A stretch of 64,000 nucleotides of DNA, from assembly GCA_021156365.1 (NCBI GenBank), contig JAJNDK010000001.1, forward strand, positions 496,001 to 560,000, given 5' to 3'. Below the pieces are notes generated by a model. The model was not told the DNA's origin. It made no database searches and saw only the letters and a program-made list of their open reading frames with translations. Positions 28,743-37,388 of this stretch are shown piece by piece. Both the position numbers and the translations under genes were made by a program. Position 1 is the first letter of the stretch; every line of letters starts with the position of its first letter. The stretch is from Bacteroidota bacterium. GTDB lineage: Bacteria; Bacteroidota; Bacteroidia; B-17B0; Aurantibacillaceae.

Positions 28743-29682
28743 AATACTTGTTACAGGCGGGGCCGGAAATGTGGGAAGCGCCCTGGTGGAGAAGCTTATT
28801 GAAAACCCCTCGAATTTTGTAGTTATTGTGGATGACTTGTCTACCGGCTTTTTATCCAAACTGCCCACCCGTTTTGTGGACCGCTGGCATTTTATCAAAT
28901 GCAATGTGAACGACCTGCAGGATATAGGACAGGTAATGATCGCACATAAATTCGATTTTGTATTTCACTTTGCGGCTGTTGTAGGCGTGCAGCGTACACA
29001 GGAAAATCCCGTAAGTGTGCTCAATGATATAGAAGGCATAAAGAATGTACTCAACCTGAGTAAGAATTCGGCTGTAAAAAGAGTGTTCTTCTCTTCTTCT
29101 TCGGAAGTATACGGAGAGCCGGTGATACTGCCACAGCACGAACACACAACACCTTTGAATTCAAGGGTTCCCTATGCCGTTGTAAAAAACGTAGGAGAAA
29201 GTTTTTGCAAAAGCTACCACCAGGAGTATGGACTGGAGTACACTATCTTCAGGCTTTTCAATACGTACGGGCCCAACCAGAGCACCGATTTCGTGGTGGC
29301 ACGTTTCCTTGAAGCTGCTTTGAAAGGCATGGATATTACAATCTATGGGGACGGCAGCCAGACACGTACTTTCACGTATGTAGACGACACCGTAGACACC
29401 TGCCTGAGCTGTTTTTATGACAACAAGGTGGTGAACGATGTGATCAATATAGGGAACGCGAAGCTTTGTACGATACTTGAACTCGCTCAGCTCGTGATCC
29501 GCATCACAAAATCTTCTTCTCTCATAAAACATCTGCCTCCGCTGAAAGAAGGAGATATGACACGCCGGCAACCGGATAATGCAAAAATGTTAGAGATCCT
29601 TGGCCGTGACCTGGTAAGCCTCGAAAGTGGTATTGAGCGAATGATGCTGGATGAGCGTTTCTTAAAATCGATCGGTTTATAA
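28732..29682 (+). CDS. NAD-dependent sugar epimerase/dehydratase
   Basis: A 316-residue extended short-chain dehydrogenase that modifies a nucleotide sugar. The NAD-binding glycine motif VTGGAGNVGS is at residues 6-15, the catalytic serine in FFSSSSEVYGEP at about 125, and the YxxxK pair in VPYAVVKNVGESF at about 146-150. The block FNTYGPNQ and the DVI NIGNA segment fit UDP-glucose/GlcNAc 4-epimerase-like enzymes. It supplies an activated sugar for the neighbouring glycosyltransferases. Overlaps with both neighbours (11 and 1 base) show it is part of the operon. Confidence 0.9.
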   Translation: MQTKILVTGGAGNVGSALVEKLIENPSNFVVIVDDLSTGFLSKLPTRFVDRWHFIKCNVNDLQDIGQVMIAHKFDFVFHFAAVVGVQRTQENPVSVLNDIEGIKNVLNLSKNSAVKRVFFSSSSEVYGEPVILPQHEHTTPLNSRVPYAVVKNVGESFCKSYHQEYGLEYTIFRLFNTYGPNQSTDFVVARFLEAALKGMDITIYGDGSQTRTFTYVDDTVDTCLSCFYDNKVVNDVINIGNAKLCTILELAQLVIRITKSSSLIKHLPPLKEGDMTRRQPDNAKMLEILGRDLVSLESGIERMMLDERFLKSIGL

Positions 29683-31574
29683 TGTGTGGAATTAACGGAA
29701 TTGTAAGCGCAGGCTTACCGGAACAAAAAGGCAAAGAGCTGCTCCTGCAAATGAATGCCTGTCTTTCGCACAGAGGTCCTGATGCAGACGGAACATGGAA
29801 TGCAGCAAATGTATTTTTAGGACACAGAAGATTATCCATTATCGATCTTTCCGAATCGTCGAACCAACCGATGGTATCGAACGATGGAAGATACGTGATT
29901 ATCTATAATGGAGAATTATACAATTACAAAGAGCTGAAGTTTGAGCTGCAGCGATCCATGCAGGGAAGCATGCCATACGTTTTCCGGACGGCCTCCGATA
30001 CCGAAGTGGTCATTGCCGCCTATATCCGCTGGGGAAAAGAGTGCCTGGAAAAATTCAACGGGATGTTTGCCTTTGCGCTTTATGATACAGTAGAGAAAGA
30101 GCTGTTCATTGCCCGGGATCGCCTGGGTATCAAACCGCTCTATTATACAAATGAAAACAATCATTTCGTTTTTTCTTCGGAGATCCGTGCCATCCTCAAA
30201 ACAGGATTGGTAGAAAAAAGGACAGATGAAAATGCGCTTGTCCAGTACGTGCAATACCAGACCGTACATGCACCGCTCACCATTGTGAAAGATGTATACA
30301 TGCTGATGCCGGGGCATTATTGTGTGTATAAAAACAATTCGAAAGAGATCACCTGTTACTGGGATCTGAAGAAGAAGGCACCGGAAACAAAAGATCAAAC
30401 AACGTATGCTGATGTCTGCAAAAATGTAAATGACCTGCTGCACAAAGCTGTGGAAAGAAGGCTGGTGGCAGATGTTCCTTTTGGTGCCTTCTTATCAGGC
30501 GGTATTGATTCGAGCGCTATTGTCGGGATCATGAGCGGGACCTCCTCTGAAAAAGTAAATACCTTTTCCGTAACATTTGATGAAAAAGATTTTTCCGAAG
30601 AAGCTTATTCGGATATCGTTGCAAAAAAATTCAATACCCAACATCACAATATACGCCTGCAGGTCAGTGATTTCCTGAATGAGCTACCGGAATCGCTGGA
30701 TGCAATGGATCATCCCGGCGGCGATGGTGCCAACTCTTATGTTGTTTCCAAAGCCACAAAGAAAGCCGGAATAACTATGGCGCTCTCCGGATTGGGCGGC
30801 GACGAGCTGTTCTGTGGATATGATGTGTTCAACAGAGCGCTGGAAATAAAAAAGAAACAATGGCTGAACCTGGTACCGCGTATGTTCCGGATTGCCGGAG
30901 CAGGCATCGTGGACAGGAAGAAAACCATCGCTTCCGGTAAAACAGCTGCATTCCTGTCGAAGCCTATTTTGAATTTCGATTATTTCTATCCTTTGTCGAG
31001 GGAAGTATACAACGATACGCAGGTGCAAATGCTTACGGGCAGAAATACCCTTCCTTTTAATGAAGTTTACAAAACGGTGCGTCTCCTGCCAACCGATGAA
31101 AAAAATCATTTGCTCAGTAAATGTTCACAGGCAGAGATCAGCACCTATATGCAAAATGTACTCCTGCGCGATGCCGACCAGATGAGCATGGCTGTAGCGC
31201 TTGAAGTGCGGGTACCTTTCCTGGATTACACATTGGTTGAATATGTATTAGGTTTACCGGATAAACATAAGATCCCGGTAACGCCAAAGAAACTGCTTAC
31301 GGATTCTTTAGCAGGATTGCTTCCGACTGAGATCGTGGACCGAAAAAAGATGGGTTTTGTTTTTCCCTGGAAGCACTGGCTGAAAAACGAATTAAAAACC
31401 TTTTGTGAAGAACAGCTGCACGAACTGCAGAAAAGAAGCGATCTCAACGAAAAGTACGTAGATGCCTTGTGGAGCCGTTTCCTGAATGACGATCCGCAGA
31501 TCACCTGGTCAAGGATCTGGCACCTGGTTGTACTTGGCCACTGGCTCAAAAAACTGGATTTTGTAAAGAGCTGA
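29682..31574 (+). CDS. asnB: Asparagine synthase-like glutamine amidotransferase
   Basis: A 630-residue class II amidotransferase. The N-terminal nucleophile is Cys2 (MCGINGIV), with RGPDADG and NGELYNYKEL further on. The synthase domain has the PP-loop FLSGGIDSSAIVG at about 268 and the SGLGGDELFCGY block. The family makes asparagine from aspartate, ATP and glutamine, but copies inside polysaccharide operons often amidate a sugar acid or have other roles. Since this gene overlaps its neighbours by one base on each side in a glycan operon, amidation of a uronic acid is a reasonable inference. The family call is firm, the substrate is not. Confidence 0.9.
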   Translation: MCGINGIVSAGLPEQKGKELLLQMNACLSHRGPDADGTWNAANVFLGHRRLSIIDLSESSNQPMVSNDGRYVIIYNGELYNYKELKFELQRSMQGSMPYVFRTASDTEVVIAAYIRWGKECLEKFNGMFAFALYDTVEKELFIARDRLGIKPLYYTNENNHFVFSSEIRAILKTGLVEKRTDENALVQYVQYQTVHAPLTIVKDVYMLMPGHYCVYKNNSKEITCYWDLKKKAPETKDQTTYADVCKNVNDLLHKAVERRLVADVPFGAFLSGGIDSSAIVGIMSGTSSEKVNTFSVTFDEKDFSEEAYSDIVAKKFNTQHHNIRLQVSDFLNELPESLDAMDHPGGDGANSYVVSKATKKAGITMALSGLGGDELFCGYDVFNRALEIKKKQWLNLVPRMFRIAGAGIVDRKKTIASGKTAAFLSKPILNFDYFYPLSREVYNDTQVQMLTGRNTLPFNEVYKTVRLLPTDEKNHLLSKCSQAEISTYMQNVLLRDADQMSMAVALEVRVPFLDYTLVEYVLGLPDKHKIPVTPKKLLTDSLAGLLPTEIVDRKKMGFVFPWKHWLKNELKTFCEEQLHELQKRSDLNEKYVDALWSRFLNDDPQITWSRIWHLVVLGHWLKKLDFVKS

Positions 31575-32725
31575 TGCAGGCAAAGAAAAAAATACTGGTG
31601 CTTATTGATTGGTTCCTGCCGGGCATAAAAGCAGGCGGGCCCGTGAAATCAGTGTCATCAATGATTAAAGCCCTGAATAAGCAGTATGATTTTTACATCC
31701 TCACCAGCGATACGGATTTTGGTAATTCAGTTCCTTATGAGAACATCGTTGCCGATAAATGGATTTCCTACTCAGAAAATACGCAGATCTGTTACCTTTC
31801 GAAAAGCAGTACTGTTGGCGAACATTTTTTAAAATCCGTGCATTCCATTCAACCGGATGTTATTTACATCAACAGTTTCTTTTCGAAGGATTATTCCATT
31901 GTTCCCCTACAGCTTATCCGCAAATACAGGATCACTGCCAAAACGATCCTGGCACCGCGTGGTATGTTGTCAGAAGGAGCCTTACGGATCAAACCACTGA
32001 AAAAGAAAGCATTTATTGCTTACTCCAAATTAACAGGACTACATAAAAATGTGCTCTGGCATTCTACCAAGACTGATGAAACAAGCGCAATAAAAAAAGT
32101 ATATGGCAACCATGTACAGGTATACGAAGCACAAAATGTTTCGGATGTACAGCTAATGGCACCGGATACAGGAAAGCAAAAAAGCAAAAATGAATTGAAC
32201 CTCGTATACCTTGGACGTATTGCTGAAAACAAGAATTTATTGTTGGCATTGCAGGCCATGCGAACCTTGAGCCCGGCCAGGATAACATTAGATATTTATG
32301 GGAGTCTGGAAGATAAAAGCTATTGGGAAATGTGTCAGCAGGCCATTTCAGAATTACCCTCTTCCATCCATGTTCAATACAAAGGCCTTTTGGATCCCAA
32401 CCTCGTGGCATCTACTATCAGGCAGTATCATTTTCTTATATTATTAAGCTACAGCGAAAATTTCGGTCATGCGATTGTAGAAGCGTTATCGAATGGTGTA
32501 CCGGTGATCATCAGCAACACAACACCGTGGCGCAACCTGCAAAATCATCATGCCGGCTGGGACGTTTCGATCGAAAATAAAGACGAAACAAACTATGCAA
32601 TACGTTCGGCCGTTGCGCTTAATCAGGATCAATATAATACTTACGCCACAGCTGCATACCGGTTTGCTGGCAACTATTGTATAAACCAGGAAGTGATCGA
32701 AAAACTGCGCATGTTATTTAATTAG
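31574..32725 (+). CDS. Glycosyltransferase, GT4-like
   Basis: A 383-residue GT-B transferase. The N-terminus has a donor/acceptor pattern common to GT4 (DWFLPGIKAGGPVKSVSSM), and the C-terminal domain has LVYLGRIAENKNLLLALQAM and YSENFGHAIVEALSNGVPVI, with the E-x7-E pair. It is the last of five overlapping genes and probably adds a sugar to the same surface glycan. No signal peptide. After its stop comes a REP-like repeat region rather than an ordinary T-rich terminator. Confidence 0.88.
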   Translation: MQAKKKILVLIDWFLPGIKAGGPVKSVSSMIKALNKQYDFYILTSDTDFGNSVPYENIVADKWISYSENTQICYLSKSSTVGEHFLKSVHSIQPDVIYINSFFSKDYSIVPLQLIRKYRITAKTILAPRGMLSEGALRIKPLKKKAFIAYSKLTGLHKNVLWHSTKTDETSAIKKVYGNHVQVYEAQNVSDVQLMAPDTGKQKSKNELNLVYLGRIAENKNLLLALQAMRTLSPARITLDIYGSLEDKSYWEMCQQAISELPSSIHVQYKGLLDPNLVASTIRQYHFLILLSYSENFGHAIVEALSNGVPVIISNTTPWRNLQNHHAGWDVSIENKDETNYAIRSAVALNQDQYNTYATAAYRFAGNYCINQEVIEKLRMLFN

Positions 32726-32751
32726 TCCCTGAAAAAGAAATTGCTATTTTT

Positions 32752-32802
32752 CGCGCAAAGACGCAGAGACCGCAAAGAATAAACTTTGCGTCCTTTGCGT
32801 GC
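32752..32802. repeat. REP-like inverted repeat with CGCAAAG units
   Basis: Three CGCAAAG-like units on one arm face two CTTTGCG units on the other. The inner pair CGCAAAG (32771-32777) and CTTTGCG (32784-32790) forms a 7-bp stem with loop AATAAA. The element sits between two converging genes and may act as a bidirectional terminator. Similar CGCAAAG elements are, as far as I recall, scattered in other Bacteroidota genomes. Confidence 0.6.
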
Positions 32803-32816
32803 ATTTCCTCCGCGTT

Positions 32817-32834
32817 CTCGCGAGGCCTCGCGAG
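32817..32834. repeat. Perfect 18-bp palindrome before the mpl stop
   Basis: CTCGCGAGGCCTCGCGAG reads the same on both strands. It lies 3 bases beyond the mpl stop codon, and 15 bases past the CGCAAAG repeat. Confidence 0.75.
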
Positions 32835-32837
32835 CGG

Positions 32838-34202
32838 TTAAATCACCAACAGCTCATTTGCCAAAGCCGCAAAATCGACCCCATCAAAATTTCCAGAGCT
32901 CATCATCAATACAGTAGTATTATTACGATTCTCCGATTTCAGGTATTCTTTCACTTTATCCGATTCGGTAAAGATCTTTATATCATTCCTTGCAAAAGCG
33001 CTCCTCACCTGCTCTTCCGTGATCGCTTTCAGCTTTTTGTGTTCGATGGTATGCGGGTTGAAATAAACGATCGCTTCATCTGCCATGTCCATTGCTCCCT
33101 TGTACTCATTCAGGAAATTTTCGTTCAGGCTGCTGAAAGTGTGCAGTTCCATGCAGGCCAGGAGTTTTCTTCCAGTAAACTGTTTTTTTGTGGCTTCGAT
33201 CGTGGCTTTCAGTTTCGAAGGGGAATGAGCGAAATCTTTGAACATGGCAAAATTCTTTTCCTCTTTTACCAATTCCAGTCGTTTGGCAGCGCCTTTAAAG
33301 GAAGTCATGGCTTCATAAAATACAGCATCGCTGATGCCTGCCTGGTTGCATACTATCCTCGCCCCATTCATGTTCATCAGGTTGTGATCTCCGAAAATAT
33401 GCAAAGGAATAAACTCACCATTATGTTTCACTTTGGTGATGCCATTGTCTATTATGTGTTCGGGGATGGCATAGGGAAAGGATTGGATCCCCGAATGAAC
33501 GGTTGTTGCTGCCAGTTTATTTAATTCCGTGTCTTCGCTGCAATATACAAGGCTTCCTCCCGGTTCTATCAGCTCAATGAATTTTTTGAATTGTTCTACG
33601 TAGATCTCAAACGTAGGGAATACATTGATGTGATCCCAGGCTATACCACTGATAATAGCAATATCGGGATGATACAAATGAAACTTCGGTCGCCGGTCGA
33701 TGGGTGATGCAAGGTATTCGTCTCCTTCTATAACTGCATATTTTGCTTCTTTGGTAAGTTTTACCATCGTATCGAAACCTGCAAGCTGTGCACCTACCAT
33801 AAAATCCGTATCTGTTCCCGCATGTTTCATTACATGAAGGATCATAGAAGTGATCGTCGTTTTTCCATGACTGCCGCCAATTACAATACGTGTTTTATCT
33901 TTTGTTTGTTCGTAGATGTATTCAGGATACGAATATATTTTCAGGCCGAACTCACGCGCCTTCACAAGCTCGGGATTGTCTTCCCGTGCATGCATTCCAA
34001 GGATCACCGCATCGATGTCTTTTGTGATCTTCTCCGGGAACCATCCGATAGCGGCCGGCAGCAATCCTGCTTTCTGCAGGCGTGTCCGTGAAGGCTCGTT
34101 GATCTCATCATCCGAACCGGTAACCTCAAAACCTTTGTGATCAAGGGCCAAAGCCATATTGTGCATAGCACTGCCCCCAATTGCAATTAAATGAATACGC
34201 AT
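32838..34202 (-). CDS. mpl: UDP-N-acetylmuramate:L-Ala-gamma-D-Glu-meso-DAP ligase Mpl
   Basis: A 454-residue Mur-ligase-family enzyme that reattaches recovered murein tripeptide to UDP-MurNAc during cell-wall recycling, using ATP. The N-terminal Rossmann part is MRIHLIAIGGSAMHNMA, and the ATP loop is GGSHGKTTITSMI (about 108-120). Later come the central block EGDEYLASPIDRRPKF and the conserved FKDFAHSPSKLKAT. The start and the GGSAMHNMA signature distinguish Mpl from MurC. Length is as expected. It converges with the glycan operon and is divergent from the beta-barrel gene at 34433. Confidence 0.93.
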   Translation of the reverse strand: MRIHLIAIGGSAMHNMALALDHKGFEVTGSDDEINEPSRTRLQKAGLLPAAIGWFPEKITKDIDAVILGMHAREDNPELVKAREFGLKIYSYPEYIYEQTKDKTRIVIGGSHGKTTITSMILHVMKHAGTDTDFMVGAQLAGFDTMVKLTKEAKYAVIEGDEYLASPIDRRPKFHLYHPDIAIISGIAWDHINVFPTFEIYVEQFKKFIELIEPGGSLVYCSEDTELNKLAATTVHSGIQSFPYAIPEHIIDNGITKVKHNGEFIPLHIFGDHNLMNMNGARIVCNQAGISDAVFYEAMTSFKGAAKRLELVKEEKNFAMFKDFAHSPSKLKATIEATKKQFTGRKLLACMELHTFSSLNENFLNEYKGAMDMADEAIVYFNPHTIEHKKLKAITEEQVRSAFARNDIKIFTESDKVKEYLKSENRNNTTVLMMSSGNFDGVDFAALANELLVI

Positions 34203-34402
34203 AAGATCTGTTTAAATCAGCTATACGAAGAACGAGATATTGTTGGTATGAATCGCTCAGGGACCCACTCATTTTTAAACAGTGTTTTGTTTACTAAACC
34301 CGGCGCCTCATTTCGGGCAAAATAATTCTCAAACTGATAGGAGGACTTTTTATAATGAATTGATTTAAAGAAGATTAAACCAAGGGCCTTTGTTTTGAAC
34401 CA

Positions 34403-34410
34403 TAGGTTTG
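34403..34410 (+). promoter_or_regulatory. Probable -7 element upstream of the beta-barrel genes
   Basis: TAGGTTTG matches TAnnTTTG perfectly, 22 bases before the ATG at 34433. No TTG is at the right distance upstream. Confidence 0.35.
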
Positions 34411-34432
34411 AGACGATTAAAACTTAACGATC

Positions 34433-35044
34433 ATGAAAACAGTTAGTAACTATATAGCATGCATTGCGATAGCGCTCATGCTTATATCTTATAAAGCACA
34501 TGCTCAGTTAGGCTTCGGTTTAAAAGCCGGTGCAAACTATTCAAGCATGTATGAGCATGAAAACAGCCCTGATTTTAACCCTTCACCTAAAACAGGTTTT
34601 GCCGGAGGCGCTTTTCTTTCTATTCCTATTCTTCCGTTTATCGGTGTGCAGCCGGAGATGATGTTCTCACAAAAAGGATATAAAGCTTACGGAACCAATT
34701 ACGAATACACTTCCACCACCAATCACCTCGATGTTCCCTTACTCTTAAAACTAAAACCGGTGCCGTTCCTTCATATCGTAGGCGGGCCGATGTATTCCTA
34801 TACGCTTAGCCGCAATGACAGGTTCACATCCGGTAGCCTTTCTGTTACACAGCAGGAAGAATATGAAAGCCGGATCGATAAAAATACCCTTGGAGCGATC
34901 GGCGGTGTAGACGTGAATATCAAACACATTGTAATATCCGGAAGAGCTGCCTGGGATCTCTTTAATAACAATGGGGACGGAACAACCAGCAATCCACGTT
35001 ATAAAAACTTTTTTACACAGGCTACCATCGGTTATAGATTTTAA
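34433..35044 (+). CDS. Outer-membrane beta-barrel protein (PF13568-like)
   Basis: A 203-residue protein with a signal peptide (about 1-24, cut after AHAQ). The repeats LGFGLKAGANYSSMY, FAGGAFLSIPIL, GVQPEMMFSQKGYK and DVPLLLKLKPVPFLHIVGGPMYSY are hallmark strands of the porT/PF13568 barrel family of Bacteroidota. The last residues TIGYRF end in F. It is followed after 33 bases by another barrel gene, so the pair is likely co-transcribed. Ligand or role is unknown. Confidence 0.85.
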   Translation: MKTVSNYIACIAIALMLISYKAHAQLGFGLKAGANYSSMYEHENSPDFNPSPKTGFAGGAFLSIPILPFIGVQPEMMFSQKGYKAYGTNYEYTSTTNHLDVPLLLKLKPVPFLHIVGGPMYSYTLSRNDRFTSGSLSVTQQEEYESRIDKNTLGAIGGVDVNIKHIVISGRAAWDLFNNNGDGTTSNPRYKNFFTQATIGYRF

Positions 35045-35077
35045 ATAATAAAAACAGACAACTAAAAAACAAACGTT

Positions 35078-35629
35078 ATGAAAAAGATTTTGTATGTACT
35101 AACAATTATCCTGATAACACAGGCTACCAGGATGAATGCACAGGAACAGCATGGAAGAACCCTGAATGCCGGTCTTGGTTTCGGATATTATGGTTACAGG
35201 GGCTACACCTCACCTGCCCTGAATGTCAATTATGAATTCGACGTCGCAAAGAATTTTACGCTTGCACCATTTATTTCTGCTTACGGATACCGTCATGATT
35301 ATTACTGGGGGAATCCACATTATCCTTACAGGTATTATCGCTACAGAGAAACAGTGGTGCCGATTGGTGTGAAAGGCACCTATTATTTCGACGACATCCT
35401 GCATGCAACCGATCGTTGGGATTTTTACCTGGGTGCTTCACTTGGTTATTCCTTCAGGAAAGTATATTGGGAAGACGGCTATTACGGAGATCGTGAAGTA
35501 TATCGTTCCTCCAGTTACTTATACCTGGATGGGCATATAGGTACCGAGTTCCATGCAACAGAACGCCTGGGCATTTACCTGGATCTCTCTACCGGCATGT
35601 CTACGCTTGGAATGGCTTTCCATCTTTAA
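35078..35629 (+). CDS. Outer-membrane beta-barrel-like protein, aromatic-rich
   Basis: A 183-residue exported protein: signal peptide (1-22, cut near MNAQ), then tyrosine-rich amphipathic strands (GFGYYGYRGYTSPALNVNYEF, YYWGNPHYPYRYYR, VVPIGVKGTYYFDD). The arrangement suggests a small eight-stranded barrel. It lies 33 bases after another barrel gene. Tyrosine and arginine are strongly enriched in the middle loop (about 68-95), which would face the outside. No family name can be given. Confidence 0.75.
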   Translation: MKKILYVLTIILITQATRMNAQEQHGRTLNAGLGFGYYGYRGYTSPALNVNYEFDVAKNFTLAPFISAYGYRHDYYWGNPHYPYRYYRYRETVVPIGVKGTYYFDDILHATDRWDFYLGASLGYSFRKVYWEDGYYGDREVYRSSSYLYLDGHIGTEFHATERLGIYLDLSTGMSTLGMAFHL

Positions 35630-35685
35630 TACAAAGATGGAGGCCTCCATAAATGGGCAAAGCATTATAGTACAAAATACACCAT

Positions 35686-35766
35686 ATGATTTTTTTGAAA
35701 CGAAGTTTGCTCGTGCTGCTGCTTATTTATGCAATAGGATCCTGCACAATAGAACAACATACATGA
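35686..35766 (+). CDS. Candidate 26-residue lipoprotein
   Basis: A very short reading frame with a positive N-terminus (MIFLKR), a leucine-rich hydrophobic core, and a lipobox-like AIGSC followed by TIEQHT and stop. The arrangement resembles entericidin-like or lysis-type mini-lipoproteins. Overlapping its stop (ATGA) is a frame reading MKTQTV, stop, then 27 more codons, which suggests that a longer gene may have decayed here. Expression is unproven. Confidence 0.35.
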   Translation: MIFLKRSLLVLLLIYAIGSCTIEQHT

Positions 35767-35852
35767 AAACGCAAACTGTTTAAAAAGGCAACGGTAAAAC
35801 GTACCACGAGTGGAGATACGATTGCAGTAATCAAACAGAAATAGATCGCGCT

Positions 35853-37085
35853 CTAAAAGGCAGCTAATGTATCTTTAATGATCTTTGCACACTCGAGGAT
35901 CTGCTCTTCCGTAATGACCAAAGGAGGTGCAAAACGGATGATATCGCCATGCGTAGGTTTGGCAAGCAAGCCGTTCTCTGCTAACTTCAGGCATACATCC
36001 CAGGCTGTTTTTCCTTCTTTTTCTTTTATGACGATCGCATTCAGCAAACCTTTCCCGCGAACGAGAGTAAGCATGGAATGATCGATAGTATTCAATTCCG
36101 AGCGAAGGATCTCTCCGAGATAATTGGCCCGTTCTGCGAGCTTTTCATCTTTCACTACGTCCAGGGCTGCTATCGTTACGGCACATGCCAATGGATTTCC
36201 ACCGTAAGTAGATCCATGTTGTCCCGGCTTGATACACATCATTACTTCATCATTCGCCAGCACAGCAGACACCGGATACATACCACCTGAAAGCGCTTTG
36301 CCCAATATCAGTACATCAGCGTGTACTCCTTCCCAGTCACAGGCCAGCAATTTTCCGGTGCGGGCAATCCCGGTCTGGATCTCGTCTGCAATAAATAGTA
36401 CGTTTGCTTTTTTGCAAAGCTCATATGCTTTTTTCAGATAGCCATCATCCGGCACAAATACGCCTGCTTCGCCCTGGATTGGCTCTACAAGAAAGCCTGC
36501 CACATTTTTATCTTCGAGTGCTTTTGCCAGCGCTTCCGTGTCGTTGTATGGGATCACTTCGTAACCCGGAGTGAAAGGCCCGAAATTGTTTTTTGCATCT
36601 TCATCTACACTAAAGGAAACAATGTTGATCGTACGACCATGGAAATTTCCTGCACACACAAGGATCTTTGCCTGGTTCTCCGCAATGCCTTTTTTCTCAT
36701 AGCCCCATTTGCGGGTAAGCTTTAAGGCGGTTTCCACTGCTTCTGCACCGGAATTCATCGGCAATACCTTATCGTATCCAAAATAAGCAGTCAGGTATTT
36801 TTCGTATTCACCCAGACGGCTGTTGTAAAATGCACGTGAAGTAAGAGCGAGCTTTTGTGCCTGCTCCATAAGTGCTTTCACGATCTTTGGATGACAATGT
36901 CCCTGGTTAACAGCGCTATAGGCCGAAAGAAAATCATAATACCGTTTTCCTTCCACATCCCATACAAAAGGGCCTTCTCCCCTGTCGAGCACTACCGGCA
37001 GCGGATGATAATTATGCGCTCCGTATTTCTCTTCCAGCTCCATCAGCTCCTGCGAACGGGTTTTATTTTCTGTCATTGTCATCAT
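35853..37085 (-). CDS. rocD: Ornithine aminotransferase
   Basis: A 410-residue class III aminotransferase (PLP enzyme) that moves the delta-amino group of ornithine to 2-oxoglutarate, giving glutamate semialdehyde. Motifs: [18 protein letters not shown] at about 50, [13 protein letters not shown] (about 110), NFHGRT, the [15 protein letters not shown] block with the cofactor-contacting aspartate, and the PLP lysine in [17 protein letters not shown]. The start is one of two ATGs in MMTM; I keep the first. It has a perfect TATTTTTG -7 box 17 bases upstream. Family and substrate assignment are strong by overall pattern. Confidence 0.93.
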   Translation of the reverse strand: MMTMTENKTRSQELMELEEKYGAHNYHPLPVVLDRGEGPFVWDVEGKRYYDFLSAYSAVNQGHCHPKIVKALMEQAQKLALTSRAFYNSRLGEYEKYLTAYFGYDKVLPMNSGAEAVETALKLTRKWGYEKKGIAENQAKILVCAGNFHGRTINIVSFSVDEDAKNNFGPFTPGYEVIPYNDTEALAKALEDKNVAGFLVEPIQGEAGVFVPDDGYLKKAYELCKKANVLFIADEIQTGIARTGKLLACDWEGVHADVLILGKALSGGMYPVSAVLANDEVMMCIKPGQHGSTYGGNPLACAVTIAALDVVKDEKLAERANYLGEILRSELNTIDHSMLTLVRGKGLLNAIVIKEKEGKTAWDVCLKLAENGLLAKPTHGDIIRFAPPLVITEEQILECAKIIKDTLAAF

Positions 37086-37101
37086 GGTATTAGATTTAAT
37101 G

Positions 37102-37109
37102 CAAAAATA
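37102..37109 (-). promoter_or_regulatory. Probable -7 element of the rocD promoter
   Basis: On the minus strand this reads TATTTTTG, an exact TAnnTTTG match, 17 bases before the first rocD start codon. No clear -33 TTG is present. Confidence 0.45.
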
Positions 37110-37223
37110 CGGAAAATTCAGGAATGCCCGTTATTATAGGCGCTTATGCAAAAAAACTCAATTCAGCCGTAATTCCGACAAGCTCATTTGCTGCGGAACA
37201 CGGGTGGAATCAGTAGTATATGG

Positions 37224-37331
37224 TTATGCTGCTCCCTTCCTTTTATCTGCAGGAAAAGATGCTTCATCCGAGGGACTAAGAATAAGCAGAACATGGAACA
37301 GGAGCGCCAATGTGAATAAAAACGTTTTCAT
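37224..37331 (-). CDS. Candidate 35-residue secreted or membrane peptide
   Basis: An ATG at 37331 opens a frame starting MKTFLFTLALLF, with a typical charged start and long hydrophobic core, then a polar end rich in S, D, K and A before the TAA at 37224. It fills the gap between ridA and rocD, on the same strand as both. It looks like a signal-peptide or single-span mini-protein. The rest of the 37086-37388 spacer holds the rocD -7 box and nothing else that I can recognise. Confidence 0.4.
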   Translation of the reverse strand: MKTFLFTLALLFHVLLILSPSDEASFPADKRKGAA

Positions 37332-37388
37332 ACTGCTTTTTTAAGCATAAATATTCAAAGTAAATGCCAAGATAATTCTTTTCCGGAC

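Noticed and set aside
32799-33524. A 241-codon plus-strand frame opposite mpl
   Set aside because: Antisense to a well-supported enzyme; no motif, phenylalanine/histidine-rich.
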